Part shown: positions 42,691 to 51,700 of the stretch, piece after piece
Layout of the letters: every line of letters starts with the position of its first letter
How positions within the stretch are numbered: position 1 is the stretch's first letter
Source: Nocardioides panacisoli
GTDB lineage: Bacteria; Actinomycetota; Actinomycetes; Propionibacteriales; Nocardioidaceae
DNA: 64,000 nt
Assembly: GCF_019448235.1 (NCBI RefSeq)
Contig: NZ_CP080409.1
Coordinates: 1,426,001-1,490,000, forward strand
Direction of reading: 5' to 3'
Notes under the pieces: generated by a model
Seen by the model: the letters and a program-made list of their open reading frames with translations, nothing else
What the model was told of the DNA's origin: nothing
The model's database searches: none
Program-made: the position numbers and the translations under genes

Positions 42691-43720
42691 CCTGCGCCAC
42701 CACGGCGACGTCGAGGTGGGCGACCTGCTCGACTTCGCCGTCAACACCTACGCCGGCCCGCGGCCGCCGTGGCTCGAGGCCACGCTGCGCAACTCGCTGT
42801 CCGCGATCGACCGCTACCCCGACCCGACGAAGGCGCGCGCGGCCATCGCCCGCCACCACGGACGCTCCCCCAGCGAGGTGCTGCCCACCGCCGGCGCCGC
42901 GGAGGCCTTCACGCTGATCGCACGCGCCGTGCCGTGGGAACGCCCCGTCGTGGTGCACCCGCAGTTCACCGAGCCGCACGCCGCCCTGGAACAGGCCGGC
43001 TGCCGCGTCACCGAGGTCGTGCTCCGCGAGCCGTTCGGGCTCGACCCGCGACAGATCCCCGACGACGCCGACCTGGTCGTCATCGGCAACCCCACCAACC
43101 CCACCGGTGTGCTGCACCCGGCCGACGCCATCCGGGCGCTGCTGAAACCCGGCCGCCTCGTCGTGGTCGACGAGGCCTTCATGGACACCGTGCCCGGGGA
43201 GACCGAGTCGCTCGCGGGCGAGGCGGCCTCCGGCCTGGTCGTCCTGCGCTCGCTGACCAAGCACTGGACCATGCCCGGCATCCGCGCGGGCTACCTGCTC
43301 GCCGATGCCGCCACCGTGGGCGATCTCGCCCACGGTCAGGTGCCGTGGTCGGTCTCGACCACGGCCGCCGCCGCGATGGCGGCGTGCGCCAGCCCCGTGG
43401 CCGAGGCCGAGGCACGCCGGCGTGCCCACGAGATCGCGGCCTGGCGCACCCACCTGTGCAACGGCCTGACCTCGCTGAACATCCCCTACGTCCCCTCGGC
43501 GACCTCCTTCGTCCTCGCCCGGCCGGGTGCCGGCGTACACGAGGAGTTGCGGGAGGCCGGCATCGCCTGCCGGCGCGCCGACACCTTCCCCGGACTGGGC
43601 CGTGCGTGGCTGCGGATCGCGGTCCGTCCACCGCAGATGACCGACCGACTGCTCGCCGTGTTGCCCGATTGCTGGGACGCCCCGCGGGCGGTGCCACACC
43701 ACCCCCTCGACATGCCCTAG
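42683..43720 (+). CDS. cobC: Threonine-phosphate decarboxylase-like aminotransferase CobC
   Basis: The 345-residue PLP-dependent fold-type I protein has the NPTNPTGVLHPADAIRALL loop, the Asp for the pyridine nitrogen in VVVDEAFMDTVPGET and the PLP Lys in LRSLTKHWTMPGIRAGYLL. It matches the CobC/Rv2231c group that supplies aminopropanol phosphate for the nucleotide loop; a histidinol-phosphate aminotransferase role is less likely in this context. The GTG start at 42683 overlaps cobB by 8 bases. It is the last gene of the riboswitch 1 operon. Confidence 0.9.
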   Translation: MVDLRHHGDVEVGDLLDFAVNTYAGPRPPWLEATLRNSLSAIDRYPDPTKARAAIARHHGRSPSEVLPTAGAAEAFTLIARAVPWERPVVVHPQFTEPHAALEQAGCRVTEVVLREPFGLDPRQIPDDADLVVIGNPTNPTGVLHPADAIRALLKPGRLVVVDEAFMDTVPGETESLAGEAASGLVVLRSLTKHWTMPGIRAGYLLADAATVGDLAHGQVPWSVSTTAAAAMAACASPVAEAEARRRAHEIAAWRTHLCNGLTSLNIPYVPSATSFVLARPGAGVHEELREAGIACRRADTFPGLGRAWLRIAVRPPQMTDRLLAVLPDCWDAPRAVPHHPLDMP

Positions 43721-43726
43721 AGTTCA

Positions 43727-43825
43727 CCGCGTACGGGCACGAGGAAGCCGGTGGAAGTCCGGCACAGTCGCGCTACTGTGACATCGCCCTCCGAATCGGT
43801 GGGCGGTGAAGTCAGACCCGAGTGT
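43727..43825 (+). promoter_or_regulatory. Cobalamin riboswitch 2 (cbtBA)
   Basis: The element carries the conserved gaggaagccggtggaagtcc, then ggcacagtcgcgctactgtg and the distal gaagtcagaccc. These are the core of a compact cobalamin riboswitch (P3-P4-P5-P6 and the closing P-strand). It begins just after the cobC stop and about 50 bases before cbtB, so cobalt uptake is repressed by cobalamin separately from the biosynthetic operon. Confidence 0.92.
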
Positions 43826-43877
43826 CCGTCGATCCCATCCCATCGAACAGGGACGCATGAATCCCTGAGGAGGACAC

Positions 43878-44090
43878 ATGTCTGCGACGACCGCTGCGCC
43901 CGCTCCCGTGGCGCTGCCCACCATCCCGCTGCTCCAGATCGGCCCCTGGGTCGTCTTCTTCGGGCTGCTCGCGATGATCGCGATCTTCTTCGTCAGCGCC
44001 AGCCAGGGCGCCCTGGCCCTGCCGGCCGGCGACGGCGTACACGAGTGGGTGCACGACGCCCGCCACCTGCTCGGCTTCCCCTGCCACTGA
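43878..44090 (+). CDS. cbtB: Cobalt transporter subunit CbtB
   Basis: The 70-residue protein has one membrane helix (VVFFGLLAMIAIFFVSASQG) followed by a short His-rich tail (GVHEWVHDARHLLGFPCH) typical of CbtB, where the His probably bind cobalt at the outer face. GAGGAGG precedes the ATG. It forms a two-gene unit with cbtA behind a cobalamin riboswitch, the classic CbtAB arrangement. Confidence 0.92.
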   Translation: MSATTAAPAPVALPTIPLLQIGPWVVFFGLLAMIAIFFVSASQGALALPAGDGVHEWVHDARHLLGFPCH

Positions 44091-44102
44091 GCGGGGGCCC
44101 CG

Positions 44103-44936
44103 ATGACGCAGCACGTTCCGCAGGAGAACTCTGCCCGGACGGGGTCGGCCACGCGATCGACCCTGCGCCCGGTCGACTTCCTGGTCCGTGGCCTCGCCGC
44201 GGGCCTGGTCGCCGGCCTGTTCGCCTTCCTCGTCGGGTTCGCCGTCGGTGAGCCCGCCATCGACGACGCCATCGCCGTCGAGGAGGCCGCCGCCGCGGCC
44301 GAGCCCGCCCCGGCGGAGGAGGCCGATCCCGCCGATGCGGGCGGCACCGAGGTCAGCCGCGGCACCCAGAAGAGCTGGGGCCTGCTCACCGGACTGGTCC
44401 TGGTCGGCCCGGCGCTGGGGGGCCTCACCGGCCTCGCTGCGGCCGCGGCGATGGGACGCCTCGGCTCGATCTCGGCACGGGGCTCGACCGCCCTGGTCAC
44501 CCTCGTCGGGTTCGTCACCGTCGCGCTGGTGCCGTTCTGGAAGTACCCCTCGACCCCACCCGCCGTCGGCGCGGCGGAGACGATGGACAGCCGCACCGTC
44601 TACTACTTCGGCTTCCTGGTGCTCTCGGTCCTGGCCGGCATCGCCGCCGTCGTGGTGGCACCGCGCCTCGTCGGCACACTCGGCGGGTACGGCGCCGCAG
44701 CGGCCGTCGTGGCCGGCTACCTGGCCGTCATGACGGTGGCGGGACTCGCGATGCCGGCCGTCAACGAGGTGGGCGACTTCCCGGCCGACACGTTGTGGGA
44801 GTTCCGCACCTCCTCGCTGCTCACGCTCGCGGCGCTCTGGGCCGCCCTCGGCGTGACGCTGGTGGCCCTCGTCGGCCGGCTGCACGACCGCGCCGGTCGC
44901 GACGCGGAGCGTCGGGCGCTGGCCGCGAGCCTGTGA
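44103..44936 (+). CDS. cbtA: Cobalt transporter subunit CbtA
   Basis: The 277-residue protein has six or so predicted membrane helices. CbtA features are FLVRGLAAGLVAGLFAFLVG at the start, EVSRGTQKSWGLLTGLVLVG, LVPFWKYPSTPPAVG and NEVGDFPADTLWEFRTSSL. A low-complexity acidic segment (EEAAAAAEPAPAEEADP) forms the first outer loop. With CbtB it is predicted to import cobalt for the chelatase. Confidence 0.92.
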   Translation: MTQHVPQENSARTGSATRSTLRPVDFLVRGLAAGLVAGLFAFLVGFAVGEPAIDDAIAVEEAAAAAEPAPAEEADPADAGGTEVSRGTQKSWGLLTGLVLVGPALGGLTGLAAAAAMGRLGSISARGSTALVTLVGFVTVALVPFWKYPSTPPAVGAAETMDSRTVYYFGFLVLSVLAGIAAVVVAPRLVGTLGGYGAAAAVVAGYLAVMTVAGLAMPAVNEVGDFPADTLWEFRTSSLLTLAALWAALGVTLVALVGRLHDRAGRDAERRALAASL

Positions 44937-44955
44937 CCGGCCGGGCCGCCACACC

Positions 44956-45876
44956 GTGAGCCGCGCGGTCGGGCTGCTGCTCGGGTACGCCGCCGACCGC
45001 GTGTTCGCCGACCCGCGACGGGGCCACCCCGTCGCGGGTTTCGGCGCGCTCGCCGCACGCCTCGAGCGCCACACCTGGCGCGACGATCGGGCCGCCGGGG
45101 TCGTCCACGTCGCAGCCCTGGTGGGTGGGGCCGTCGTCGTGGGGCGGGCCGCCGACCGGCCCCGCTCCCCCCTCGCCCGGACGCTCGTCACCGCCGTCGC
45201 CACGTGGGCGGTGCTCGGCGGGACCAGTCTCGAGCGTGAGGTCACCACGATCGAGCGGCAACTGCGGGAGGGACGACTCGACGACGCCCGGCGACAGCTG
45301 ACCCACCTCGTCGGCCGCGACCCGACCGGCCTGGACGAGGCGGAGGTCGTGCGCGCGACCGTGGAGTCCCTGGCGGAGAACACCTCCGACGCCGTCGTCT
45401 CCTCCCTCGTCTGGGGCGCTCTCGCCGGGGTGCCCGGACTGCTCGGCCACCGCGCGGCCAACACCCTCGACGCGATGGTCGGTCACCGCACGCCACGCCA
45501 CGAGCGGTTCGGCTGGGCGGCGGCGCGGCTGGACGACCTGCTCAACCTCCCGGGATCACGTCTCACGGCCGCGCTCGCGACCACGCTCGGCCCCGACCGC
45601 CGTGGCGCCCTCGCCGCCAGGCGTCGCGATGCCCCCCACCACCCGAGCCCGAACGCCGGACCCGTCGAGGCGGCGTACGCCGGCGCATTGGGGATCCGGC
45701 TCGGCGGCACCAACACCTACGGCGACCGGGTCGAGCACCGTGCCGTGATGGGCACGGGCCGCCCGCCGACGGTCGCCGACCTGTCGCGCGCGGTGGCTCT
45801 GACGCGACGGCTCGACGCAGCCGCGCTGCTGGTCACCGCCGCGACAGCCAGTCGCGTGCCGCGGCGACGTCGGTGA
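44956..45876 (+). CDS. cobD: Cobinamide-phosphate synthase CobD/CbiB
   Basis: The 306-residue membrane protein attaches aminopropanol (phosphate) to adenosylcobyric acid. CobD/CbiB features are [54 protein letters not shown] and the [20 protein letters not shown] loop, with [13 protein letters not shown] near the end. It starts with a GTG 20 bases after cbtA. Its last 44 bases overlap the 3' end of cobK on the other strand. Confidence 0.93.
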   Translation: MSRAVGLLLGYAADRVFADPRRGHPVAGFGALAARLERHTWRDDRAAGVVHVAALVGGAVVVGRAADRPRSPLARTLVTAVATWAVLGGTSLEREVTTIERQLREGRLDDARRQLTHLVGRDPTGLDEAEVVRATVESLAENTSDAVVSSLVWGALAGVPGLLGHRAANTLDAMVGHRTPRHERFGWAAARLDDLLNLPGSRLTAALATTLGPDRRGALAARRRDAPHHPSPNAGPVEAAYAGALGIRLGGTNTYGDRVEHRAVMGTGRPPTVADLSRAVALTRRLDAAALLVTAATASRVPRRRR

Positions 45877-46561
45877 CCGTCAGGACGCCGGTCGGCCCGG
45901 GCGTGCGGCGTACGACGACCACCGGGATCCCGAGCTCGGCGGCGGCAGCCATCTTGGGCCAGGTGTAGGACCCGCCGGAGTCCTTGGTGACCACGACGTC
46001 GATCGCGTGGTCCTGCATCAGGTCGCGTTCGCCGGCCAGGTCGTAGGGGCCACGGCTGGTACGCAGTACCCACGCGGGGGGCAGCGTGACGTCGGGGACG
46101 TCGACCACCCGCGCCAGCACCTCCCGCTCCGCGAGCGCCGGGACGAACCGGGCCAGCTCCTGGCGGCCGACGGTGAGGAAGGGGCGGGAGCCGAGCTCGC
46201 CGGCCACCGTCGCGGCCTGCTCGTGGGTGTCGACCCAGATCCAGGACGGGAGCGCCTGCTCGGCCCAGCCGGGACGCTCCAGCCGCAGCAGCGGCACGTC
46301 CTCGGCCGCACAGGCCGCGGCGGCGTTGCGGCTCATGCCGAGGGCGAAGGGGTGGGTGGCGTCGACGACCACGTCGTAGTCGGCCAGGGCCGCACGCAGC
46401 CCGTCGACCCCGCCGAAGCCGCCGATGCGGACCTCGCCCTCGGGCAGCCGCGGCCGCGCGACGCGGCCGGCGAGGGAGGAGGTGACGGGGACGCCGTCGG
46501 CGACGAGCGCTGCGGCGAGGTCGCGTGCCTCCGAGGTGCCACCGAGCAGCAGTACCCGCAT
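45833..46561 (-). CDS. cobK: Precorrin-6A reductase
   Basis: The 242-residue NADPH-dependent enzyme has the N-terminal dinucleotide fold [18 protein letters not shown], the conserved [30 protein letters not shown], and [18 protein letters not shown] near the C-terminus. It reduces precorrin-6A to 6B. The ATG shares one base with the cobQ stop. It is the last gene of the minus-strand cobN-cobF-cobQ-cobK unit. Confidence 0.94.
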   Translation of the reverse strand: MRVLLLGGTSEARDLAAALVADGVPVTSSLAGRVARPRLPEGEVRIGGFGGVDGLRAALADYDVVVDATHPFALGMSRNAAAACAAEDVPLLRLERPGWAEQALPSWIWVDTHEQAATVAGELGSRPFLTVGRQELARFVPALAEREVLARVVDVPDVTLPPAWVLRTSRGPYDLAGERDLMQDHAIDVVVTKDSGGSYTWPKMAAAAELGIPVVVVRRTPGPTGVLTVTDVAAARDWLSRR

Positions 46562-47955
46562 CAGCGCACCCCGTCCCGCGCGAGCGCCAGCAGCGCGTCG
46601 ACGTCCAGGTGCTGCTCGACCAGGTCGCCGAGCAGGTCGAGCCGGCGTTCCCGGGCGGCCGGGAACGAGGCGCGGGAGTCCACGCCGAGGGCGTCGCGGA
46701 GGTACGCCGCGCGGGTGGCGTCGTCCTCGAGCGACCCGTGCACCATCGTCCCGGTGACCGGGCCACACTCGCGCTCGCCGGCGATGCGGCCGTGGTGGAT
46801 CTCGTAGCCGGCAGGGTCGTGCAGCGCCAGCCGCTTCCCGGCGGTGAAGGTGGTGGCGAGGTCCAGCAGCCCGAGGCCCGCGACGGACGCACCGGCCGCC
46901 CCCTCCACGCCGTCGGGGTCGTCGATGGTCCGGCCGAGCATCTGGCAGCCGCCGCAGATGCCGAGCACCGGGCGGCCCGCGGCCGCGTGCGCGGTGATCG
47001 CCCGGTCGAGCCCGCGTGCCCGCAGCCAGGCCAGGTCGGCGAGCGTGGCGCGGGTGCCGGGCAGCACGACGAGGTCGGCGGCGGCGAGCCGTGCCGGGTC
47101 GGTGACGAACTCGACGTCGAGATCGGGTTCGAGCCCGAGCGCGTCGACGTCGGTGAAGTTGCTGATCCGCGGCAACCGGACCACGGCGACCGTCCGCGTC
47201 GCTCCCCCGTCGCCCCGGCGCCCCCGGAGGTCGAGGGCGTCCTCGGAGTCCAGCCACAGGTCGTCGTGCCAGGGCAGCACGCCGTACGTCGGCAGCCCGG
47301 TGCGCCGTGCCAGGTCGGCCAGGCCGGGCTCGAGCAGGGTGACGTCGCCGCGGAACTTGTTGGCGACGAAGCCGGCGACGAGGCGGCGGTCGGCGTCGTC
47401 GAGGAGCCCCCAAGTGCCGTAGCAGGCTGCGAACCAGCCGCCCCGGTCGATGTCGCCGACGACCACGACGGGCAGGTCGCCGTGGCGGGCGAGCCCCATG
47501 TTGACGTAGTCGGAGTCACGCAGGTTGATCTCGGCGGGACTGCCCGCCCCCTCGGCGACGACGACGTCGAAGCGCGACCGCAGGTCGTCCACGGCAGCGA
47601 ACGCCGAGGCCGCCAGCCGCGCCCGACCGTCGGTGAAGTCGCGCGCCGACACCTCGCCGTCGGGCAGGCCGTCGCGGATCACGTGGCTGCGGCGGTCGCT
47701 CCCCGGCTTGAGCAGCACCGGGTTCATCGCCACCTCCGGCGCCACCCCCGCCGCGCGGGCCTGGATCCACTGCGCCCGCCCGATCTCGCCGTACCCACCC
47801 CCGCGCAGCGGGACGACCATGGAGTTGTTCGACATGTTCTGTGCCTTGTACGGCGCCACCGCGATCCCCCGTCGCGCCAGCGCCCGGCACAGCCCCGTCG
47901 TCACCACCGACTTCCCGGCGTCGGAGGTGGTGCCGGCGATGAGGAGCGCGCTCAC
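46561..47955 (-). CDS. cobQ: Cobyric acid synthase
   Basis: The 464-residue glutamine-dependent amidotransferase has the ligase P-loop [51 protein letters not shown] and the glutaminase Cys in [15 protein letters not shown], with the late motif YEIHHGRI. It amidates four side chains of adenosylcobyrinate diamide. I chose the GTG at 47955. A longer frame beginning at a TTG at 48006 would be built from hairpin sequence and is unlikely to be translated as such. Confidence 0.93.
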   Translation of the reverse strand: MSALLIAGTTSDAGKSVVTTGLCRALARRGIAVAPYKAQNMSNNSMVVPLRGGGYGEIGRAQWIQARAAGVAPEVAMNPVLLKPGSDRRSHVIRDGLPDGEVSARDFTDGRARLAASAFAAVDDLRSRFDVVVAEGAGSPAEINLRDSDYVNMGLARHGDLPVVVVGDIDRGGWFAACYGTWGLLDDADRRLVAGFVANKFRGDVTLLEPGLADLARRTGLPTYGVLPWHDDLWLDSEDALDLRGRRGDGGATRTVAVVRLPRISNFTDVDALGLEPDLDVEFVTDPARLAAADLVVLPGTRATLADLAWLRARGLDRAITAHAAAGRPVLGICGGCQMLGRTIDDPDGVEGAAGASVAGLGLLDLATTFTAGKRLALHDPAGYEIHHGRIAGERECGPVTGTMVHGSLEDDATRAAYLRDALGVDSRASFPAARERRLDLLGDLVEQHLDVDALLALARDGVR

Positions 47956-47959
47956 GGTC

Positions 47960-48018
47960 GGGATCCCCGGTTGACCGGGGATCCCGGTACTTCTGAGGTC
48001 TTGCAAGACCTGAGAAGT
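47960..48018. repeat. Two adjacent hairpins between cobF and cobQ
   Basis: GGGATCCCCGG (47960-47970) pairs perfectly with CCGGGGATCCC (47975-47985). Directly beside it, 47989-48018 is a 30-base palindrome (acttctgaggtcttg and its complement) with one mismatched pair. They fill most of the 88-base gap and sit just before the cobQ start. Confidence 0.8.
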
Positions 48019-48043
48019 AACAGGAAACCCTCGCCAGTGCGCC

Positions 48044-48778
48044 TCATGACGGCGCCCGCAGCAGGAAGAGGTCCATCACCCAGCCGGCGTGGGCGCGTAC
48101 GCCGTCCCGCGCGGCCGCGATCTCCTCGGCCACGTCGCCGACCCGGCCGGCGACGAGGCGCTCGCCGTCCGCACCGAGGTTGGCGCCCCACCACACGTGC
48201 CAGTCCTCCAGGCCGTCGAGGTCGACGCCGCTGGTCAGCATGACGACCAGGTTGCGCTGGCCCCCGGCGATCGCCTCCCGCATCCGGCGAGCGGTCGTGA
48301 CGTGGACCGGGTGACCGACCTCGTGCAGCACGATCCGGTGCCGCGCGGCCAGCACCTGCGGCGCACTGATCCCGGGCAGCACGTCGTACGGCAGGCCGAG
48401 GTCGGCGACGACGCGGAGCGTGCCGTCGTAGAGCGACGGGTCCCCCCACACCAGCATCCCGACGGTGCCGCCGCGGGCGTCGATCTCGCGCCGGTAGGCG
48501 TCGCGCCGCGCGGCGTACCAGTCCGCGACCGCCGCCTCGTAGCGCTCCCGGCCCATGCCGGGCGTCCGGTCACGCTCGGGATCGGTCACGACCACCAGCG
48601 GTACGCCGTGCGCGTCGCAGACCGCTCGCCGCACGGCCGTGAGCTCGTCCCCGGGCCGCTTCTCCGGCGCCAGCACCCAGTCGCAGTCGCGCAGTGCCGC
48701 GGCGACCTCCGGGGTGACGTGCTGGGGCCCCATGCCACAACCCAGCACCCGGATCTGCGGCGCCCCGACCTCACTCAC
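48044..48778 (-). CDS. cobF: Precorrin-6A synthase (deacetylating)
   Basis: The 244-residue tetrapyrrole methylase has IRVLGCGMGPQHVTPEVAAA at the start, VWGDPSLYDGTLRVVADL, VLPGISAPQVLAARHRIVL and the CobF-specific C-terminus GVRAHAGWVMDLFLLR. It methylates C-1 and removes the extruded acetyl unit, a step specific to the aerobic pathway. The GTG start overlaps the cobN stop by 8 bases. Confidence 0.94.
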   Translation of the reverse strand: MSEVGAPQIRVLGCGMGPQHVTPEVAAALRDCDWVLAPEKRPGDELTAVRRAVCDAHGVPLVVVTDPERDRTPGMGRERYEAAVADWYAARRDAYRREIDARGGTVGMLVWGDPSLYDGTLRVVADLGLPYDVLPGISAPQVLAARHRIVLHEVGHPVHVTTARRMREAIAGGQRNLVVMLTSGVDLDGLEDWHVWWGANLGADGERLVAGRVGDVAEEIAAARDGVRAHAGWVMDLFLLRAPS

Positions 48779-51700
48779 CGGCGGCTTGCGCTTCCAGGTC
48801 GCCCTCGACCTCGAGGTAGACCTGCTGCAGCGCTGCCATGACGTCGGGGTCGGGCTCGGCCCACAGGTCGCGCTCGGCGGCCTCGTGCAGCCGCTCGACG
48901 ATCCCGCGCAGCGCCCACGGGTTGGACTTCCTCAAGAACGCCTGGTTGGTCTCGTCGAGCACGTACTCACGTGCTAGGGACTCATACATCCAGTCGTGGA
49001 CGACGCCGGCCGTCGCGTCGAACCCGAACAGGTAGTCCACCGTCGCCGCCAGCTCGAAGGCGCCCTTGTAGCCGTGTCGCTGCATCGCGGAGATCCAGCG
49101 CGGGTTCACCACGCGCGCCCGGAAGACCCGCGTGGTCTCCTCGGCCAGGGTCCGCGTCCGCACCGCGTCCGGCGACGTCGAGTCGCCCACGTAGGCCTTC
49201 GGGTCGCTCCCGGTCAGCGCACGGATCGTGGCGACCATCCCGCCGTGGTACTGGAAGTAGTCGTCGCTGTCGGCGATGTCGTGCTCGCGGGTGTCGATGT
49301 TCTTCGCCGCCACCTGGATGCGGCGGTACGCCGTCCGCATGTCCTCCGCGGCCGGCGCACCGTCGAGGTCGCGACCGTAGGCGAAGCCGCCCCACGCGGT
49401 GTAGACCTCGGCGAGGTCCTGGTCGTTGCGCCAACTGCCCGACTCCACGGCCTGCAGGATGCCGGCTCCGTACGAGCCCGGCTTGGAGCCGAAGATGCGG
49501 ATGGTCGCGCGCCGCTCGTCGCCGTGCTCGGCGAGGTCGGCCTGCGCGTGCTTGCGCACGTAGTTCATGTCCTCGGGCTCGTCGCGCTCGGCGACCATGC
49601 GCACCGCGTCGTCCAGCATCGCGACCACGTGCGGGAAGGCGTCGCGGAAGAAGCCCGAGATCCGCACGGTGACGTCGATGCGTGGCCGGCCGAGCTCCTC
49701 CAGTGGCACCACGACCAGTTCGCTGACGCGGCGCGACGCCTCGTCCCACTCGGGGCGCACGCCCAGCAGTGCGAGCACCTCGGCGATGTCGTCACCGGCC
49801 GTGCGCATCGCGGAGGTGCCCCAGACCGACAGCCCGACCGACTCGGGGTGGCGGCCCTCCTCGTCGAGGTAGCGCTGCAACAGGGAGTCGGCCATGGCCT
49901 GGCCGGTGTCCCACGCCAGCCGGGAGGGCACCGCACGCGGGTCGACGGTGTAGAAGTTGCGCCCGGTGGGCAGCACGTTGACCAGGCCGCGCAGCGGCGA
50001 GCCGGAGGGACCGGCGGCGACGAAGCCGCCCGCGAGCGCGTGCAGGACGGCGTCCATCTCGTCGGTGGTGCGCTCGAGTCGGGGCACCACCTCGGTCGCG
50101 GCGAACTCCAGCACCTGTTGCACGCCCGGGTCGTCGTGCAGCTCGGCGGCGGCAGCCCGGTCCCACCCGCGGTCGTCCATCGCCTGCACCAGCGAGCGGG
50201 CCTGCTGCTCGATCTCGTCGACGATCGTGGTGGCCTCGCCGTCCTTGAGCCCGAGCGCGGCCCGCAGACCGGGGACGGCGTTGTTCTGGCCTCCCCAGAC
50301 CTGCGCCGCACGCAGCATCGCCAGCACGAGGTTCACCCGCGCGTCCGCGGCCGGGGCATCACCGAGGACGTGGAGGCCGTCGCGGATCTGGGCGTCCTTG
50401 ATCTCGCACAGCCAGCCGTCGACGTGGAGCAGGAAGTCGTCGAACTCCTCGTCGTCGGGCCGCTCCTCCATGCCGAGGTCACGGTGCATCTCCGCGGACC
50501 GCATGAGCTGCCAGATCTCGCCCCGGATCGCGGCCAGCTTGCCGGGGTCCATCGCGGCGATCTTGTCGTACTCCTCCAGCAGTTGCTCGAGGCGTGCGAT
50601 GTCGCCGTAGGAGTCGGCCCGCGCCATCGGCGGCACCAGGTGGTCCACGATCAGCGCGTGGGCGCGGCGCTTGGCCTGCGCACCCTCACCGGGGTCGTTG
50701 ACCAGGAAGGGGTAGATCAGCGGCAGGTCGGCGATCGCGGCGTCGGTCGCGCACGAGGCCGAGAGTGCGGCGTTCTTGCCGGGCAGCCACTCCATCGAGC
50801 CGTGCTTGCCCAGGTGCACCACCGCGTGGGCGCCGAAGCCGCCGTCGTCGGGGCCGGCCCGCAGCCAGCGGTACGCCGCGAGGTAGTGGTGGCTGGGCGC
50901 CAGGTCGGGGTCGTGGTAGATCGCGACGGGGTTCTCGCCGAAGCCGCGCGGCGGCTGGATCATCACCACGACGTTGCCGGCCTGCAGCGTGGCGAGCACG
51001 ACCTCGCCGGCGTCGTTGACGAACAGCTCCCCCGGTGCCTCGCCCCAGGTCTCGACCATGTCGCTGCGCAGGTCCTCGGGCAGGTCCGCGGTCCAGCGCA
51101 GGTAGTCCTCGCGCGTGATCCGCACGTGCGCGTCGGTGAGCTGGGCGTGGGTCAGCCACTCCTCGTCCTGGCCGCCCGCGTCGATGAGCGCATGGATCAG
51201 CGCGTCGCCGGCCTCGGTGTCGGCCTCCGACGGTCCCGCCGTGGCACTGTCGACGGGCTCGATGGGCTCGACGGGCTCGGCCGCCGAGGCGTCGAGGATC
51301 CGGGTGACCTCGTTGTCCCCGCCGAGGTCGTAGCCCTCCGCGCGCAGCCGCCGCAACATCCGCACCGCCGACACCGGGGTGTCGAGGCCGACCGCGTTGC
51401 CCACCCGGGAGTGCTTGGTCGGGTAGGCGCTGAGCATCACCGCGATCCGCTTGTCCGCGTTCGGCGTACGCCGCAACCGCGCGTGGTGCGCGGCGATCGA
51501 GGACACGCGCCGGCACCGCTCCGGGTCCGCGACGTAGTGCGGAAGCCCGTCGGCGTCGATCTCCTTGAAGGAGAACGGCACCGTGATGATCCGGCCGTCG
51601 AACTCGGGGATGGCGACCTGGTTGGCGTAGTCGATCGGGCTGACGCCGTCGTCGTTCTCCTCCCACTCCGCGCAGCTGCTGGTCAGGCAGAGCCCCTGGA

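Noticed and set aside
47956..48006. N-terminal extension of CobQ starting at a TTG
   Set aside because: The added 17 residues would come entirely from hairpin DNA. The GTG at 47955 begins exactly at the conserved ligase strand.
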